A stretch of DNA of 56,885 nucleotides from Bacteroidota bacterium (lineage in GTDB: Bacteria; Bacteroidota; Bacteroidia; Cytophagales; Cyclobacteriaceae): contig JAQCLE010000014.1 in NCBI GenBank assembly GCA_027592755.1, positions 1-56,885 of the forward strand, read 5' to 3'. The notes beneath the pieces were generated by a model. It was not told where the DNA came from, did no database searches, and was given only the letters and a program-made list of their open reading frames with translations. Made by a program: the position numbers and the translations under genes. Shown here piece by piece: positions 44,751 through 56,798 of the stretch (the first letter of the stretch is position 1; each line of letters starts with the position of its first letter).

Positions 44751-45515
44751 ATGATCAGGACTTTTGAGCATATCCAAAATGGGAAGAATATCTATTTTGC
44801 GAGTGATTTTCATTTAGGAACTCCAGATTACGATAGTAGCCTCAAAAGAGAAAAAAAGATTGTAAAATGGTTATCCGAAATAACACCTCAGGCAGCAGCA
44901 ATTTTTCTGGTTGGCGATATCTTCGATTTCTGGTTCGAGTATAAGCATACTATTCCTAAAGGCTACGCAAGGTTGCAGGGAAAATTAGCTGAATTAGCAG
45001 ATTCAGGTATTCCAATTACCATTTTCACAGGAAATCATGACATGTGGATGTTTGACTATTTCTCAAAAGAATTCGGAATATCGGTTAAGCATCAATCTGA
45101 AAGCTATTTGCTTGGAAACGCTCTTTTCTTTATTGGCCATGGCGATGGTTTGGGGGCAGGGGATCATGCTTACAAATTCTATAAAAAAATATTTAGTAAC
45201 AGGTTTTGCCAATGGTTATTTGGGTGGTTACATCCGAATATTGGTATGTCTATTGCAAAGTATTGGTCGAAGAAAAGCAGACTGTCAAGTGAGGCAAGGA
45301 ATATCGATCAGGAGGCCGAGTGGCTTATAAAGTATTGTCGAAAAAAAGAAGATCAAGATCATCATGACTACTACATTTTTGGGCATAGACATTTGGCCGT
45401 TGAAGTGAACCTCAATGATAATAGTCGATACATTAACCTTGGCGAATGGATACAGGAGTGTACTTATGCAGTGTTTAATGGTGATCATGTAGAACTAAAA
45501 AAATATGAAGAGTAG
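44751..45515 (+). CDS. lpxH: UDP-2,3-diacylglucosamine diphosphatase
   Basis: 254 residues of the calcineurin-like phosphoesterase family; removes UMP from UDP-2,3-diacylglucosamine to give lipid X in lipid A synthesis. Metal-binding blocks: DFHLG (19-23), GDIFDFWFE near 56, GNHDMWM near 98, GHGDGLG near 128 and FGHRH near 213. The order and spacing are those of LpxH rather than a generic phosphatase. It overlaps the next gene by 11 bases. Confidence 0.88.
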   Translation: MIRTFEHIQNGKNIYFASDFHLGTPDYDSSLKREKKIVKWLSEITPQAAAIFLVGDIFDFWFEYKHTIPKGYARLQGKLAELADSGIPITIFTGNHDMWMFDYFSKEFGISVKHQSESYLLGNALFFIGHGDGLGAGDHAYKFYKKIFSNRFCQWLFGWLHPNIGMSIAKYWSKKSRLSSEARNIDQEAEWLIKYCRKKEDQDHHDYYIFGHRHLAVEVNLNDNSRYINLGEWIQECTYAVFNGDHVELKKYEE

Positions 45516-46299
45516 GGCAAATCACTTAGTTCTCACGATGGCAATCGTGATAAGTTCATATGCCTATGGACAACAAGAGAAGCCTTCCCGTGAGATTATT
45601 ACAAAGGGAGTTGTCTCAGTTTCTCAAGATCGAAATGGAAGTATCTACGTAGCAGACAAATTCGGGAACCTGAACAGATATTCAGCTAATGGGGATTTGG
45701 AGTTGACATATTCCACACCAAAGAGAGGTGCAGTTACGTTGCTTGAAGCCTGGCCCACATTAAACATACTTCTGTTTTACCAGGATTTTCAAAGCATAAC
45801 TCTCCTGGACAGGTTTTTGACGCCAATCGTAGCTATTGACCTGAATGATAAGGTGGGATTTGTTCGATTGGCAACCTTTAATTATGAATCCAACTTCTGG
45901 TTAATTGATGACTCTGACTTTAGCCTGAAACTCTGGGACAGGCGATTAGATCAAATTACTGTTGTTACACCCTTTAATTTATTATTGAATCCTGACAAAT
46001 ACGCAATTACTTTCATGAGAGAATACCAGAATCAGCTTTTTATTAGCGATCTTAAATCTGGAATACTGATCTTTGACAATCTTGGTAATTACTTAAGAAC
46101 CCTGCCTTTCAAAGGTGTTGAATATTTCAACTTTTTTGGAAATGAGATTTATTTCTTATCGGACGATGGCTTGAATTATTACAATATCTATTCTTTTGAG
46201 AAAAGGTTAGTTGCAGTAAAACCTACAAAATTCGCTTTGGATCAGAAAAATGGATTGGTGTTAATTGATGAAAATATGATTGGTATTTACTCCAAATGA
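45505..46299 (+). CDS. Secreted protein with propeller-like repeats, unknown function
   Basis: 264 residues. The signal peptide (MKSRANHLVLTMAIVISSYA, cleavage near AYGQ) is followed by strand-rich repeats with the recurring pattern D-x-x-G-x-(I/L)-x-V-x-D (for example SQDRNGSIYVADKFGNL, and LFISDLKSGILIFDNLGN). This suggests a six-bladed-propeller-like fold. No catalytic motif was recognised. It overlaps lpxH by 11 bases and is co-transcribed with it. Its stop abuts the convergent TolC-like gene with no intergenic base. It may be an envelope accessory protein; function unknown. Confidence 0.72.
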   Translation: MKSRANHLVLTMAIVISSYAYGQQEKPSREIITKGVVSVSQDRNGSIYVADKFGNLNRYSANGDLELTYSTPKRGAVTLLEAWPTLNILLFYQDFQSITLLDRFLTPIVAIDLNDKVGFVRLATFNYESNFWLIDDSDFSLKLWDRRLDQITVVTPFNLLLNPDKYAITFMREYQNQLFISDLKSGILIFDNLGNYLRTLPFKGVEYFNFFGNEIYFLSDDGLNYYNIYSFEKRLVAVKPTKFALDQKNGLVLIDENMIGIYSK

Positions 46300-47658
46300 T
46301 CAGAGGCCTTTATAAATATCAAGAATTTTCTTTCTGAACACGATGCTATACTTTGCGTTGACAAGCTCGCTTTCAGCTCGGTTCTTATTATTGAGACTTT
46401 CCAAATAAGTAAAAAAATCTGTATTACCCGTCTCGTATCTTTTGGATGAAAATTCGTATGATTGGTTTAAAGCTGTCAGATTTTCTTGGGCAGCTTTGTA
46501 CGTATTTTGGGCGGATACCAAATCAAGATAAACGCGTTGTACCGAATTAACGATCGTTTGATAAGCTAGTTTTGTATCCAACTCACTATTGAGGACGTTT
46601 ATTTTTGCCACCTGAATTGTGTTATTTGTTCGCCCACGATTAAAAAGGGGGATATTCAAAGAAAAATTTAAGTATTCATATTCATTGTATCCCAGTTGAG
46701 TATTGAATCCTGCTTTCGACTCAAATTCACCGGATTCGGGATTGAGGGCACCATTTGAAGAATAATTTGATCCAACCCTCCCGAAAAAATTTATTGTAGG
46801 ATACCTGGCTGCTTTCGCATATTTCAACTGATAGTTTGCTGATTGATTGGATGCTTCAGACCGCTGGAAATCAGGAGAGAAATCAAGACTGGCTGCCAAA
46901 ACGGTATCGAACGACTCCACATCACTCAAAATTTCTTCAGATGAGATGTCATAAGCCTCAACTTCATAATCTTTGTTTGGATCAAGAAACATAACTTGAA
47001 GTAGGATGAGCAAGTCAGTTTTATACCTATTATTGAGATTGACACCATTTAGCTTCTCATTAGCAAGCTGAGACCGGAAATTATAAACCAATTCCAAATT
47101 GCCAACCCCAACGGATTCCCTTTTTATTTCTCTATCTAATTGACGTTCGAGTAGTTCAATTCTGTCGTGCGAAATGTAAATGTTTTCACGATCAAGCAAA
47201 ACATTGAGATAATTCGCAAGTACATTAGACCGAACAAGTACCTTTTGGGCGTCGATTGCATGTTGGGCTGCTTCTTCATTGGCGTTTATTTGCTTCATAT
47301 AGTATGTGTTAGCAAATCCATTAAAAAGAACAGCATTCATGTCTATCCTGGGAGTTGAAGAATTTGTTGTTGCAGTAACTTGTCTCGCGGCATTGTTATC
47401 AAAAAAAGTCCCTAGAAAATAATCATAATTAATCCCGGCATTGAGCGTTGGCAAATAATTCATTAAGGCCTGGAACTTGTTGGATTTCGCTACCAATGCA
47501 TTGTTACGAGTCTTTTTTAATTCGATATTATTCTCGAGGGAAACGCTAATAGCCTGATCCAGTGTTATTATTTCTTGCCCTCTTGCCGTGTCGGCAAACA
47601 AGAGTATCGCTAAGATTATACCCAAAATGGTTATTGTCGATTGGCGCATTTTAATCAT
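46300..47658 (-). CDS. TolC-family outer-membrane efflux protein
   Basis: 452 residues. The signal peptide ends near ARGQE, and the mature start ITLDQAISVSLENNIELKKTRN is typical of TolC-like channels. Two halves of long helices and short strands follow (first half about 30-230, second about 240-450), with the YPTINFFGRVG and NIPLFNRGR motifs. It forms a trimeric tunnel for export. No inner-membrane pump or adaptor gene is adjacent, so its partner is encoded elsewhere. Met1 or Met4 may be the start. Confidence 0.88.
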   Translation of the reverse strand: MIKMRQSTITILGIILAILLFADTARGQEIITLDQAISVSLENNIELKKTRNNALVAKSNKFQALMNYLPTLNAGINYDYFLGTFFDNNAARQVTATTNSSTPRIDMNAVLFNGFANTYYMKQINANEEAAQHAIDAQKVLVRSNVLANYLNVLLDRENIYISHDRIELLERQLDREIKRESVGVGNLELVYNFRSQLANEKLNGVNLNNRYKTDLLILLQVMFLDPNKDYEVEAYDISSEEILSDVESFDTVLAASLDFSPDFQRSEASNQSANYQLKYAKAARYPTINFFGRVGSNYSSNGALNPESGEFESKAGFNTQLGYNEYEYLNFSLNIPLFNRGRTNNTIQVAKINVLNSELDTKLAYQTIVNSVQRVYLDLVSAQNTYKAAQENLTALNQSYEFSSKRYETGNTDFFTYLESLNNKNRAESELVNAKYSIVFRKKILDIYKGL

Positions 47659-47830
47659 TTGAACTCATCTTGTGTTTCCAAGATGCATGCCAACGATTTA
47701 AGTAACTTAATATCAGCTAGTTAAGATAAATTAGTCAATCAAAATGTGTACGATTTTAATACAAGTGTGTTCAGATATGAACCGCACTTGAAATTTCTTG
47801 AAGACTTTTGGAGAGAAATGTGGTCAGCTT

Positions 47831-50098
<2,268 letters not shown>

Positions 50099-50262
50099 TT
50101 AGATCTTATTAGTGAAAAAGTAAAACGTTTGCGAAGTTAATGAATCAAATTATCACAATCATATTCGATGCTAAATGAGGAGATAATTGTTGATTAATAT
50201 CATATCTAACCAGTTGTTGAGAGATTAAATACTTTTCTCTTTTTACTTAAATTCAAACTGTC

Positions 50263-51483
50263 ATGACATCTCTCGGATATGAATATCCTGGCGGTGAAAC
50301 CTTCGGGTTACTATTAAGGATTCTGAGAAAATTCATTATTATATTATTATCAAGTGCCTCTACAATATGCCATTGCCAGTCAACTGTCCTCAAGAATGTT
50401 AATGTCATTGATGTTATCCAGGACACGATCAATTGGAATTGCTCAATAGAAATAAGAGATGGCATCATTCATAAAATTCATAAAACCGAATACATACCAA
50501 ATTCCAAAGATTATGTTTTGGATCTACGTGATAAATATGCGATTCCAGGTCTCATCGATAGTCATACTCATATTGAGCGTAGTGCCTATTGTCAAAACCC
50601 TGATAGAAACGACCTTTTGGCTTTATTAAGACATGCATTGCTCGGAGGCGTCACAACAATTAGGGAAATGTATTCTGATGCAAGGGTAGTTGGTGAATTG
50701 AGTCGAGCTGCAAAACTAAACCTGATAGCATCTCCCGATATATTCTACGCTTCACTTTTTGCAGGTTCGAAATTCTTTGTAGATCCCAGTTCAGATGCCA
50801 TGGTCCTTGGTGTAGCAAAAGGACAGGCTTCTTGGTTGCATATTATTAATGAGAATTCTGATATACCCAATTTAGTTGCGCAAGCCAAGGGTAATGGAAG
50901 TTCGGCTATAAAACTTTATGCCTTTCTCTGTGGTGAAGAAATAAGAGCAATAACCAGGGAGGCCCACAATCAAAACTTAGCTGTGTGGGCTCATGCATAT
51001 ACCCAGTTTTCAAAACCATCAGAACTGATTGAGAGCGGCGTAGATGGTTTATCTCATGCTGTTTCTTTGTTGTATGAATTTAATGATATGCCCAAAGATT
51101 CTAAGCCAGCAGCAAACGACAAATCGCTTAGTGACCTTTTTGTGGAAATGAAGACCCATAACATAAGTTTCGATCCAACCATATTTAGTTATGTTAATGT
51201 GGAGAGAGCCAGGCGTTGGTCTGGCATAGCAAAATCAATTACCCAAAAAGCTTACGACGCAGGGGTTTTGATTATTGCGGGTACAGATTCTATAAGCGCT
51301 TATCAAGATGAAATTCTCCCTTTCCTACACATGGAAATGGAATATTATAGTAGGGATTGCGGCTTCTCAAATATGGATGCTTTAAAAACTGCTACAATCA
51401 ATGCGGCTCTTTCTTTGAAGATCGACAACATTACAGGCTCTATTGAAGAACAAAAAAAAAGCAAACCTGGTAATATTAGATAA
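50263..51483 (+). CDS. Amidohydrolase (imidazolonepropionase-like), 3' end frameshifted
   Basis: 406 residues, probably exported: hydrophobic segment at about 18-36 ending CHCQS. Metal-site motifs of the amidohydrolase superfamily are present: IDSHTHIE near 97, a Lys in SSAIKLYAF near 213, WAHAY near 240, GLSHAVS near 258 and AGTDS near 341. The final residues (EEQKKSKPGNIR) are out of frame. Removing one A from the A9 run at 51452-51460 restores QKKANLVILDKNPLEDIRN, the normal family ending. The last strands of the family are nevertheless missing because the frame then runs into transporter sequence. It may be inactive. The catalytic core is intact, so I list it as a gene with a damaged end. 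Confidence 0.7.
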   Translation: MTSLGYEYPGGETFGLLLRILRKFIIILLSSASTICHCQSTVLKNVNVIDVIQDTINWNCSIEIRDGIIHKIHKTEYIPNSKDYVLDLRDKYAIPGLIDSHTHIERSAYCQNPDRNDLLALLRHALLGGVTTIREMYSDARVVGELSRAAKLNLIASPDIFYASLFAGSKFFVDPSSDAMVLGVAKGQASWLHIINENSDIPNLVAQAKGNGSSAIKLYAFLCGEEIRAITREAHNQNLAVWAHAYTQFSKPSELIESGVDGLSHAVSLLYEFNDMPKDSKPAANDKSLSDLFVEMKTHNISFDPTIFSYVNVERARRWSGIAKSITQKAYDAGVLIIAGTDSISAYQDEILPFLHMEMEYYSRDCGFSNMDALKTATINAALSLKIDNITGSIEEQKKSKPGNIR

Positions 51484-51886
51484 AAACCCTCTTGAGGATA
51501 TTAGGAATGTTCTTGATAAAGAAGGCCTTGCTGCATTCAGGGAAGTTAGTGTGGTTCCTGATTATGAAACAGGCGTGTTAAGTATTGCTCAATCAAAAGG
51601 GATTGCAGGTTTAAAAGCAAATACTGTCATGTTTGGTTGGTCTGAGAAACCAAATCGGTTGGAATCACAGCTCAGAATGATGCAGGCACTTACTAAGGTT
51701 AAGAAGAATACTGTACTTGTTAGGATTAATTGGGCGCATGAACCCGGCCAGGAAAAGTGCATTGATCTCTGGTGGAGAGGAAAACAACAAAATGGCGATT
51801 TGATGTTGTTGCTAGCGTACCTCTTAAATCTGAATCATGAATGGTGTGATGCCAAAATTGTTATCCGATCTGTAGTCTCCAGTTAA
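51443..51886 (+). pseudogene. Fragment: amidohydrolase tail fused to the C-terminal domain of an SLC12-type transporter
   Basis: The first about 22 codons (KKANLVILDKNPLEDIRN) are the frame-shifted tail of the preceding amidohydrolase. From about 51509 the text changes to LAAFREVSVVPDYETG, GIAGLKANTVMFGWS, IDLWWRGKQQNGDLMLLLAYLL and KIVIRSVVSS. These are blocks I recognise as the cytoplasmic C-terminal domain of bacterial Na-K-Cl-cotransporter-like (SLC12-type) permeases. The membrane part of such a transporter is wholly absent. TAA at 51884 interrupts the domain, and the same frame continues at 51902. It is a deletion-made chimera, not a working transporter. Confidence 0.75.
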
Positions 51887-51901
51887 CATAAAAGAAAAGG
51901 C

Positions 51902-52162
51902 ATGAACGCAAGCATCAAGGCCATTGTCAGGAATGTTCGGATAAAAGCAGACATTGAAGTTATTATTCAGCCAAAAAATAAAACTGTTGTAGAGGTGATT
52001 CATGAATATAGTAAAGATGCAGATGTCGTCTTTCTCGGTCTGAAAGATTTTGAGCCCGGAACAGAAAAGGAGTATGAAGACCAATTGGTGCTACTGAACA
52101 GTGGTTTGCAAACAACAGTCTTTGTGCGCAATGCCGGTGAGTTTGCTGGGAAATTAATCTGA
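51902..52162 (+). pseudogene. Distal fragment of the SLC12-type transporter C-terminal domain
   Basis: 86 codons in the same frame as the fragment before it, six codons after its TAA. MNASIKAIVRNVRIKADIEVII, split here as MNASIKAIV and RIKADIEVII, is followed by VIHEYSKDADVVFLGL and TTVFVRNAGEFAGKL. These match the extreme C-terminus of bacterial SLC12-like permeases. A single GAA-to-TAA type change would explain the break at 51884. If translated alone from ATG 51902 it would be a small soluble peptide without a known role. Confidence 0.72.
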
Positions 52163-52211
52163 TTTGAATTTTAATTTAAAGCGTAAATCAGACGTCACTA
52201 AGATGCGCTTA

Positions 52212-52610
52212 TTATCTAAAAACAAAATACCTGCTCAGCAAATAATTGTAGCACACTGCAACCAATACAGCGGTAATCACTTTTGAAATAATATATTGAA
52301 GATTGGCTATTTCAGTAAATAAGTATACACCTGAACTGTTAAGTACTACACTCCCTGATGCTACCAAGAAATATCGGAAACCCTGGTGTCCTATCTTGCT
52401 TTCCTTAGAAACGAAAACCCAGTAACGGCCAAGTAGGAAAGCTGTCAATGCACCGAAAACAGCTCCGCTAATTGTTGAAAACATATACCAAAGTCCGGCA
52501 AGTTCAGTAAGGGCAATGAGGGCTATGAAATCAACTCCTGTAGCTAATGTAGCCACAAGGTTGTATCTCAAGAAGGAAACAAAAGGCGTTGGTTTTTCTG
52601 GGGTTTGCAT
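52212..52610 (-). CDS. GtrA family membrane protein
   Basis: 132 residues with four predicted membrane helices (about 12-32, 40-60, 78-95, 103-122) and the GtrA marks: FLRYNLVATLATGVDF at the start and FLLGRYWVF in the middle. GtrA-like proteins help move or assemble lipid-linked sugars. Here it ends the spt-SDR-ino1-pgpA operon and overlaps pgpA by one base, so a role in moving an inositol- or sugar-linked lipid is a plausible inference. The next downstream DNA is the plus-strand transporter relic. Confidence 0.85.
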   Translation of the reverse strand: MQTPEKPTPFVSFLRYNLVATLATGVDFIALIALTELAGLWYMFSTISGAVFGALTAFLLGRYWVFVSKESKIGHQGFRYFLVASGSVVLNSSGVYLFTEIANLQYIISKVITAVLVAVCYNYLLSRYFVFR

Positions 52611-53089
52611 TACGGGAAAAATGGCAACCTGATGATCACCTGGAGGACTAAATTAGCATAAATCCCGGCCAGCACATCATCGAGCATCACTCCCCAGCCT
52701 CCTTTTATCTCTTCTAGTTTCCTAATTCCCAGTGGCTTTGCAATATCAAAAAATCTAAAGAGTGCAAACGCAATTAGCCAATTGGTCCAATTTGGGGGAA
52801 TCCAAAGGATGGCGATCCACATGCCAACTATTTCATCAATGACTACCCTTGATGGGTCAGATCCCCAAGCAGGCTCAACTTTATCGGTGACATAAACCCC
52901 CACGAAATTGAAGATCAGGGTAACTACAACCAGCGGAATGAAATAGTGATCAGGAAAGTAATTGGCAGGCACAAAATGTTGCCATACAGCCAGCAATGCA
53001 AGGCCCATTACCGCTCCAGCTGTCCCAGGTGCAAACGGAGAATAACCCGCACCAAATCCTGCTGCGATAAACCTATAAATCCCGAGCAT
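52610..53089 (-). CDS. pgpA: PgpA-type phosphatidylglycerophosphatase
   Basis: 159 residues, membrane-bound. SPFAPGTAGAVMGL near 17, the catalytic VIDEIVGMW (near 85) and RFFDIAKPLG with GGWGVMLDDVLAGI (near 115-140) are all diagnostic for PgpA. It dephosphorylates phosphatidylglycerophosphate. In an ino1 operon it may instead act on phosphatidylinositol phosphate, as has been described for the Bacteroides inositol-lipid cluster. It lies 8 bases after ino1 and overlaps gtrA by one base. Confidence 0.9.
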   Translation of the reverse strand: MLGIYRFIAAGFGAGYSPFAPGTAGAVMGLALLAVWQHFVPANYFPDHYFIPLVVVTLIFNFVGVYVTDKVEPAWGSDPSRVVIDEIVGMWIAILWIPPNWTNWLIAFALFRFFDIAKPLGIRKLEEIKGGWGVMLDDVLAGIYANLVLQVIIRLPFFP

Positions 53090-53097
53090 TTACCTTC

Positions 53098-54423
53098 TTA
53101 TTCCGGATCTTCCTCATAATAATCCTGCCCTAGATTGGTGATTAAATCTTCACCCATCATGTACCTCAAAGTATTTTCCAGCTTTTTGAGCTGATCAAAT
53201 AAATCATGCATCGGAGGAAGCCCGGGCAATGTTTGTGGTGATTTCAAATAGAAAGACAACCACTCCTGAATACCTTTCATTTGTGCCCGCTTTGCAAGAT
53301 CGAGAAACAACGCCAGGTCAAGAACAAGGGGAGCAGCTAGAATTGAATCCTTGCAGAGGAAATCAACTTTGATTTGCATTTTGTACCCCAGCCATCCAAA
53401 AATGTCGATGTTATCCCATCCTTCTTTGTTGTCACCCCTCGGTGGATAATAGTTGATCCTTACCTTATGATAGAGGTCTTTGTACAGATCAGGATGCTTG
53501 CTGGGTTCCAGGATGTGCTCCAATACACCAAGTTTTGATACTTCCTTGGTTTTGAAATTCTCCGGATCGTCCAAAACTTCTCCGTCCCGGTTACCAAGAA
53601 TATTGGTCGAAAACCATCCGTCAATGCCCAAATAACGAGCCTTCAATCCTGGGGCAATTATTGTTTTCATCAGAGTCTGACCCGTCTTAAAGTCTTTTCC
53701 TGCTATTGGTGCCCCTGTTTGCTTTGATAGCTCAACGATTCCTGGCACATCGCATGACAAGTTAGGGGCGCCATTGGCATAGGGAATGCCTGATTTTATA
53801 GCAGCATATGCATAAATCATACTTGGAGCGATGTCTTCATGATTATTCCTCAAACCTTCCTCAAGTTTTTCAATGGTAGAGTGAACATCTGATTCTTTAA
53901 TATAGATTTCTGTCGATCCACACCAAACCATGACCACCCGATCACAGCCATTCTTTTTCTTAAAATCTTCAATGTCCTGGATGATGGCGTTAGCAAGTTC
54001 CATTTTGGTTCCTCCCTGTTTCACATGAGAGCCATCGAGTTTCTTGACATAATGCTTATCGAAGACCGCCTTCATCGGCTTTATTTCTTGCAACTCATCC
54101 TTTATTTCGTTGAGCAAATCTTTGTCAAGAACCTGTGCATTCATGGCGGCCTCATATGCACTGTCTGTGAAAATATCCCAACCACCAAAAACAATGTCGT
54201 TTAAGTCCGCAAGCGGAACAAAATCTTTCACCATTGGGTTTCTGTTGTCAGTGCGCTTACCAAGCCGTATAGTCCCCATTTGGGTTAGAGAACCTACAGG
54301 TTTGGATAATCCACGCCGTATTGAGATTACACCAGCCATAAATGTGGTGTGCACCGCTCCCATTACAGGTGTAAGAATTCCCAGCTTACCTTTTCCGATT
54401 TCGATTTGAATATTTGATGCCAT
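53098..54423 (-). CDS. ino1: Inositol-3-phosphate synthase
   Basis: 441 residues; converts glucose 6-phosphate to 1L-myo-inositol 3-phosphate with NAD. The N-terminal Rossmann part (KLGILTPVMGAVHTTFMAGV) and the later VVMVWCGSTE, SGIPYANGAPNLSCD, GKDFKTGQTLMKT and NNIDIFGWLGY-like DNIDIFGWLGYKMQIKVDF blocks fit the family. It is 18 bases downstream of the extended SDR gene and 8 bases before pgpA. In this setting the product most likely feeds inositol phospholipids or inositol sphingolipids. Confidence 0.93.
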   Translation of the reverse strand: MASNIQIEIGKGKLGILTPVMGAVHTTFMAGVISIRRGLSKPVGSLTQMGTIRLGKRTDNRNPMVKDFVPLADLNDIVFGGWDIFTDSAYEAAMNAQVLDKDLLNEIKDELQEIKPMKAVFDKHYVKKLDGSHVKQGGTKMELANAIIQDIEDFKKKNGCDRVVMVWCGSTEIYIKESDVHSTIEKLEEGLRNNHEDIAPSMIYAYAAIKSGIPYANGAPNLSCDVPGIVELSKQTGAPIAGKDFKTGQTLMKTIIAPGLKARYLGIDGWFSTNILGNRDGEVLDDPENFKTKEVSKLGVLEHILEPSKHPDLYKDLYHKVRINYYPPRGDNKEGWDNIDIFGWLGYKMQIKVDFLCKDSILAAPLVLDLALFLDLAKRAQMKGIQEWLSFYLKSPQTLPGLPPMHDLFDQLKKLENTLRYMMGEDLITNLGQDYYEEDPE

Positions 54424-54441
54424 TTTATTTTAATTGCTTTT

Positions 54442-55443
54442 TTAAATCCATTTTTCTTTTTTGTACCATGCTACCGTTTCGTTAACTGCCGTTTGGAGAT
54501 CATATTTAGGCTGGAAATCAACATCACTAAAAAACACCTCCATATCACACACCCAGTTTTTACTGGTCAATTCAGCCATTTTTTCTGAATTCAATGCTGG
54601 GACTTTTCCAAATAGACCCATAATGCTTTCCTGAACGTAGGCAACAATTGAAACCAACATCACCGGTACCTTAATCTTAATTGTCTTCTTATTCATGGCC
54701 AATTTTATTGCTGTTACAAATTCTTTAATCAAGTACCGTTTGCCATCACTTATAAAATAAGTCTTACCAGTCTCCTTCGATCCCATAGCAGCAAGGATAC
54801 CGTCAACGAGGTCTTTCACATAAATAAATGACAGGTTTTGTTCGTCCGTTCCGATGTATAGTTCCAATCTCTTATTGATCAAATCAAAAAGGGTAAACAA
54901 TTCAGTATCTCTAGGCCCAAAGACAGCACAAGGTCTCAAGATCAAATAGGGGAAATCTTTAGTTGAATTCAGGAACCGCTCGGCTGCCAATTTGCTTTCT
55001 CCATAAGCAGTTACCGGACAGGGTTCCTGGTCAATATTTATTGGATCTAGGTCATTATTTCCTGGACCTGCTGCGGCCAGACTGCTAATAAACACAAATT
55101 TCTTACTGACTAATTGTGTAATCATCAAAGCATCCCCAAGTGTCTTAGTAATCCCTTCGTTGACCTGAAAAAAATCCGAGTTCCTGGATGCCTTTGTAAT
55201 TCCGGCATTATGGATGACATAATCGAAAATGCCATGCTCCAATTTTAAGGTTTTTAATTCATTGACAAGATCTCCTTGATGGTTAAGACTGAGTTCCAGG
55301 AAGTTAATCCTGTTGTCCTGAAGATATCTGCGATCACTTGTTTTTCTGAGGTTCACAAAAACTTCAAAATTTCTTTCAAGAGCCTTTTCAACTAAAAATC
55401 CACCAATAAATCCACTGGCACCGGTAATTAATAATTTCTTCAT
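54442..55443 (-). CDS. NAD-dependent epimerase/dehydratase family protein, candidate ceramide-pathway reductase
   Basis: 333 residues of the extended SDR fold. The cofactor motif ITGASGFIGGFLVE is at about 6-19, VIHNAGITK near 88 and SSLAAAGP near 120. The catalytic YGESK is near 147, followed by LRPCAVFGPRD. The C-terminal part (VAWYKKEKW) is like sugar epimerases. Linked to spt in other bacteria, proteins of this type (CerR in Caulobacter) reduce the keto group in ceramide synthesis. That role is inferred from context only, and a sugar-nucleotide role is the alternative. It lies 62 bases after spt and 18 before ino1. Confidence 0.8.
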   Translation of the reverse strand: MKKLLITGASGFIGGFLVEKALERNFEVFVNLRKTSDRRYLQDNRINFLELSLNHQGDLVNELKTLKLEHGIFDYVIHNAGITKASRNSDFFQVNEGITKTLGDALMITQLVSKKFVFISSLAAAGPGNNDLDPINIDQEPCPVTAYGESKLAAERFLNSTKDFPYLILRPCAVFGPRDTELFTLFDLINKRLELYIGTDEQNLSFIYVKDLVDGILAAMGSKETGKTYFISDGKRYLIKEFVTAIKLAMNKKTIKIKVPVMLVSIVAYVQESIMGLFGKVPALNSEKMAELTSKNWVCDMEVFFSDVDFQPKYDLQTAVNETVAWYKKEKWI

Positions 55444-55505
55444 GGATGCTATAACCCGTGCTGTACCGGTGAATTTAAAAGTCGATATGAAGTTTGGTGA
55501 ACAGA

Positions 55506-56798
<1,293 letters not shown>

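Noticed and set aside
52179-52210. AAGCG...CGCTT inverted repeat after the transporter relic as a terminator
   Set aside because: A 5-bp stem with a loop over 20 bases and no T-run; chance is sufficient.
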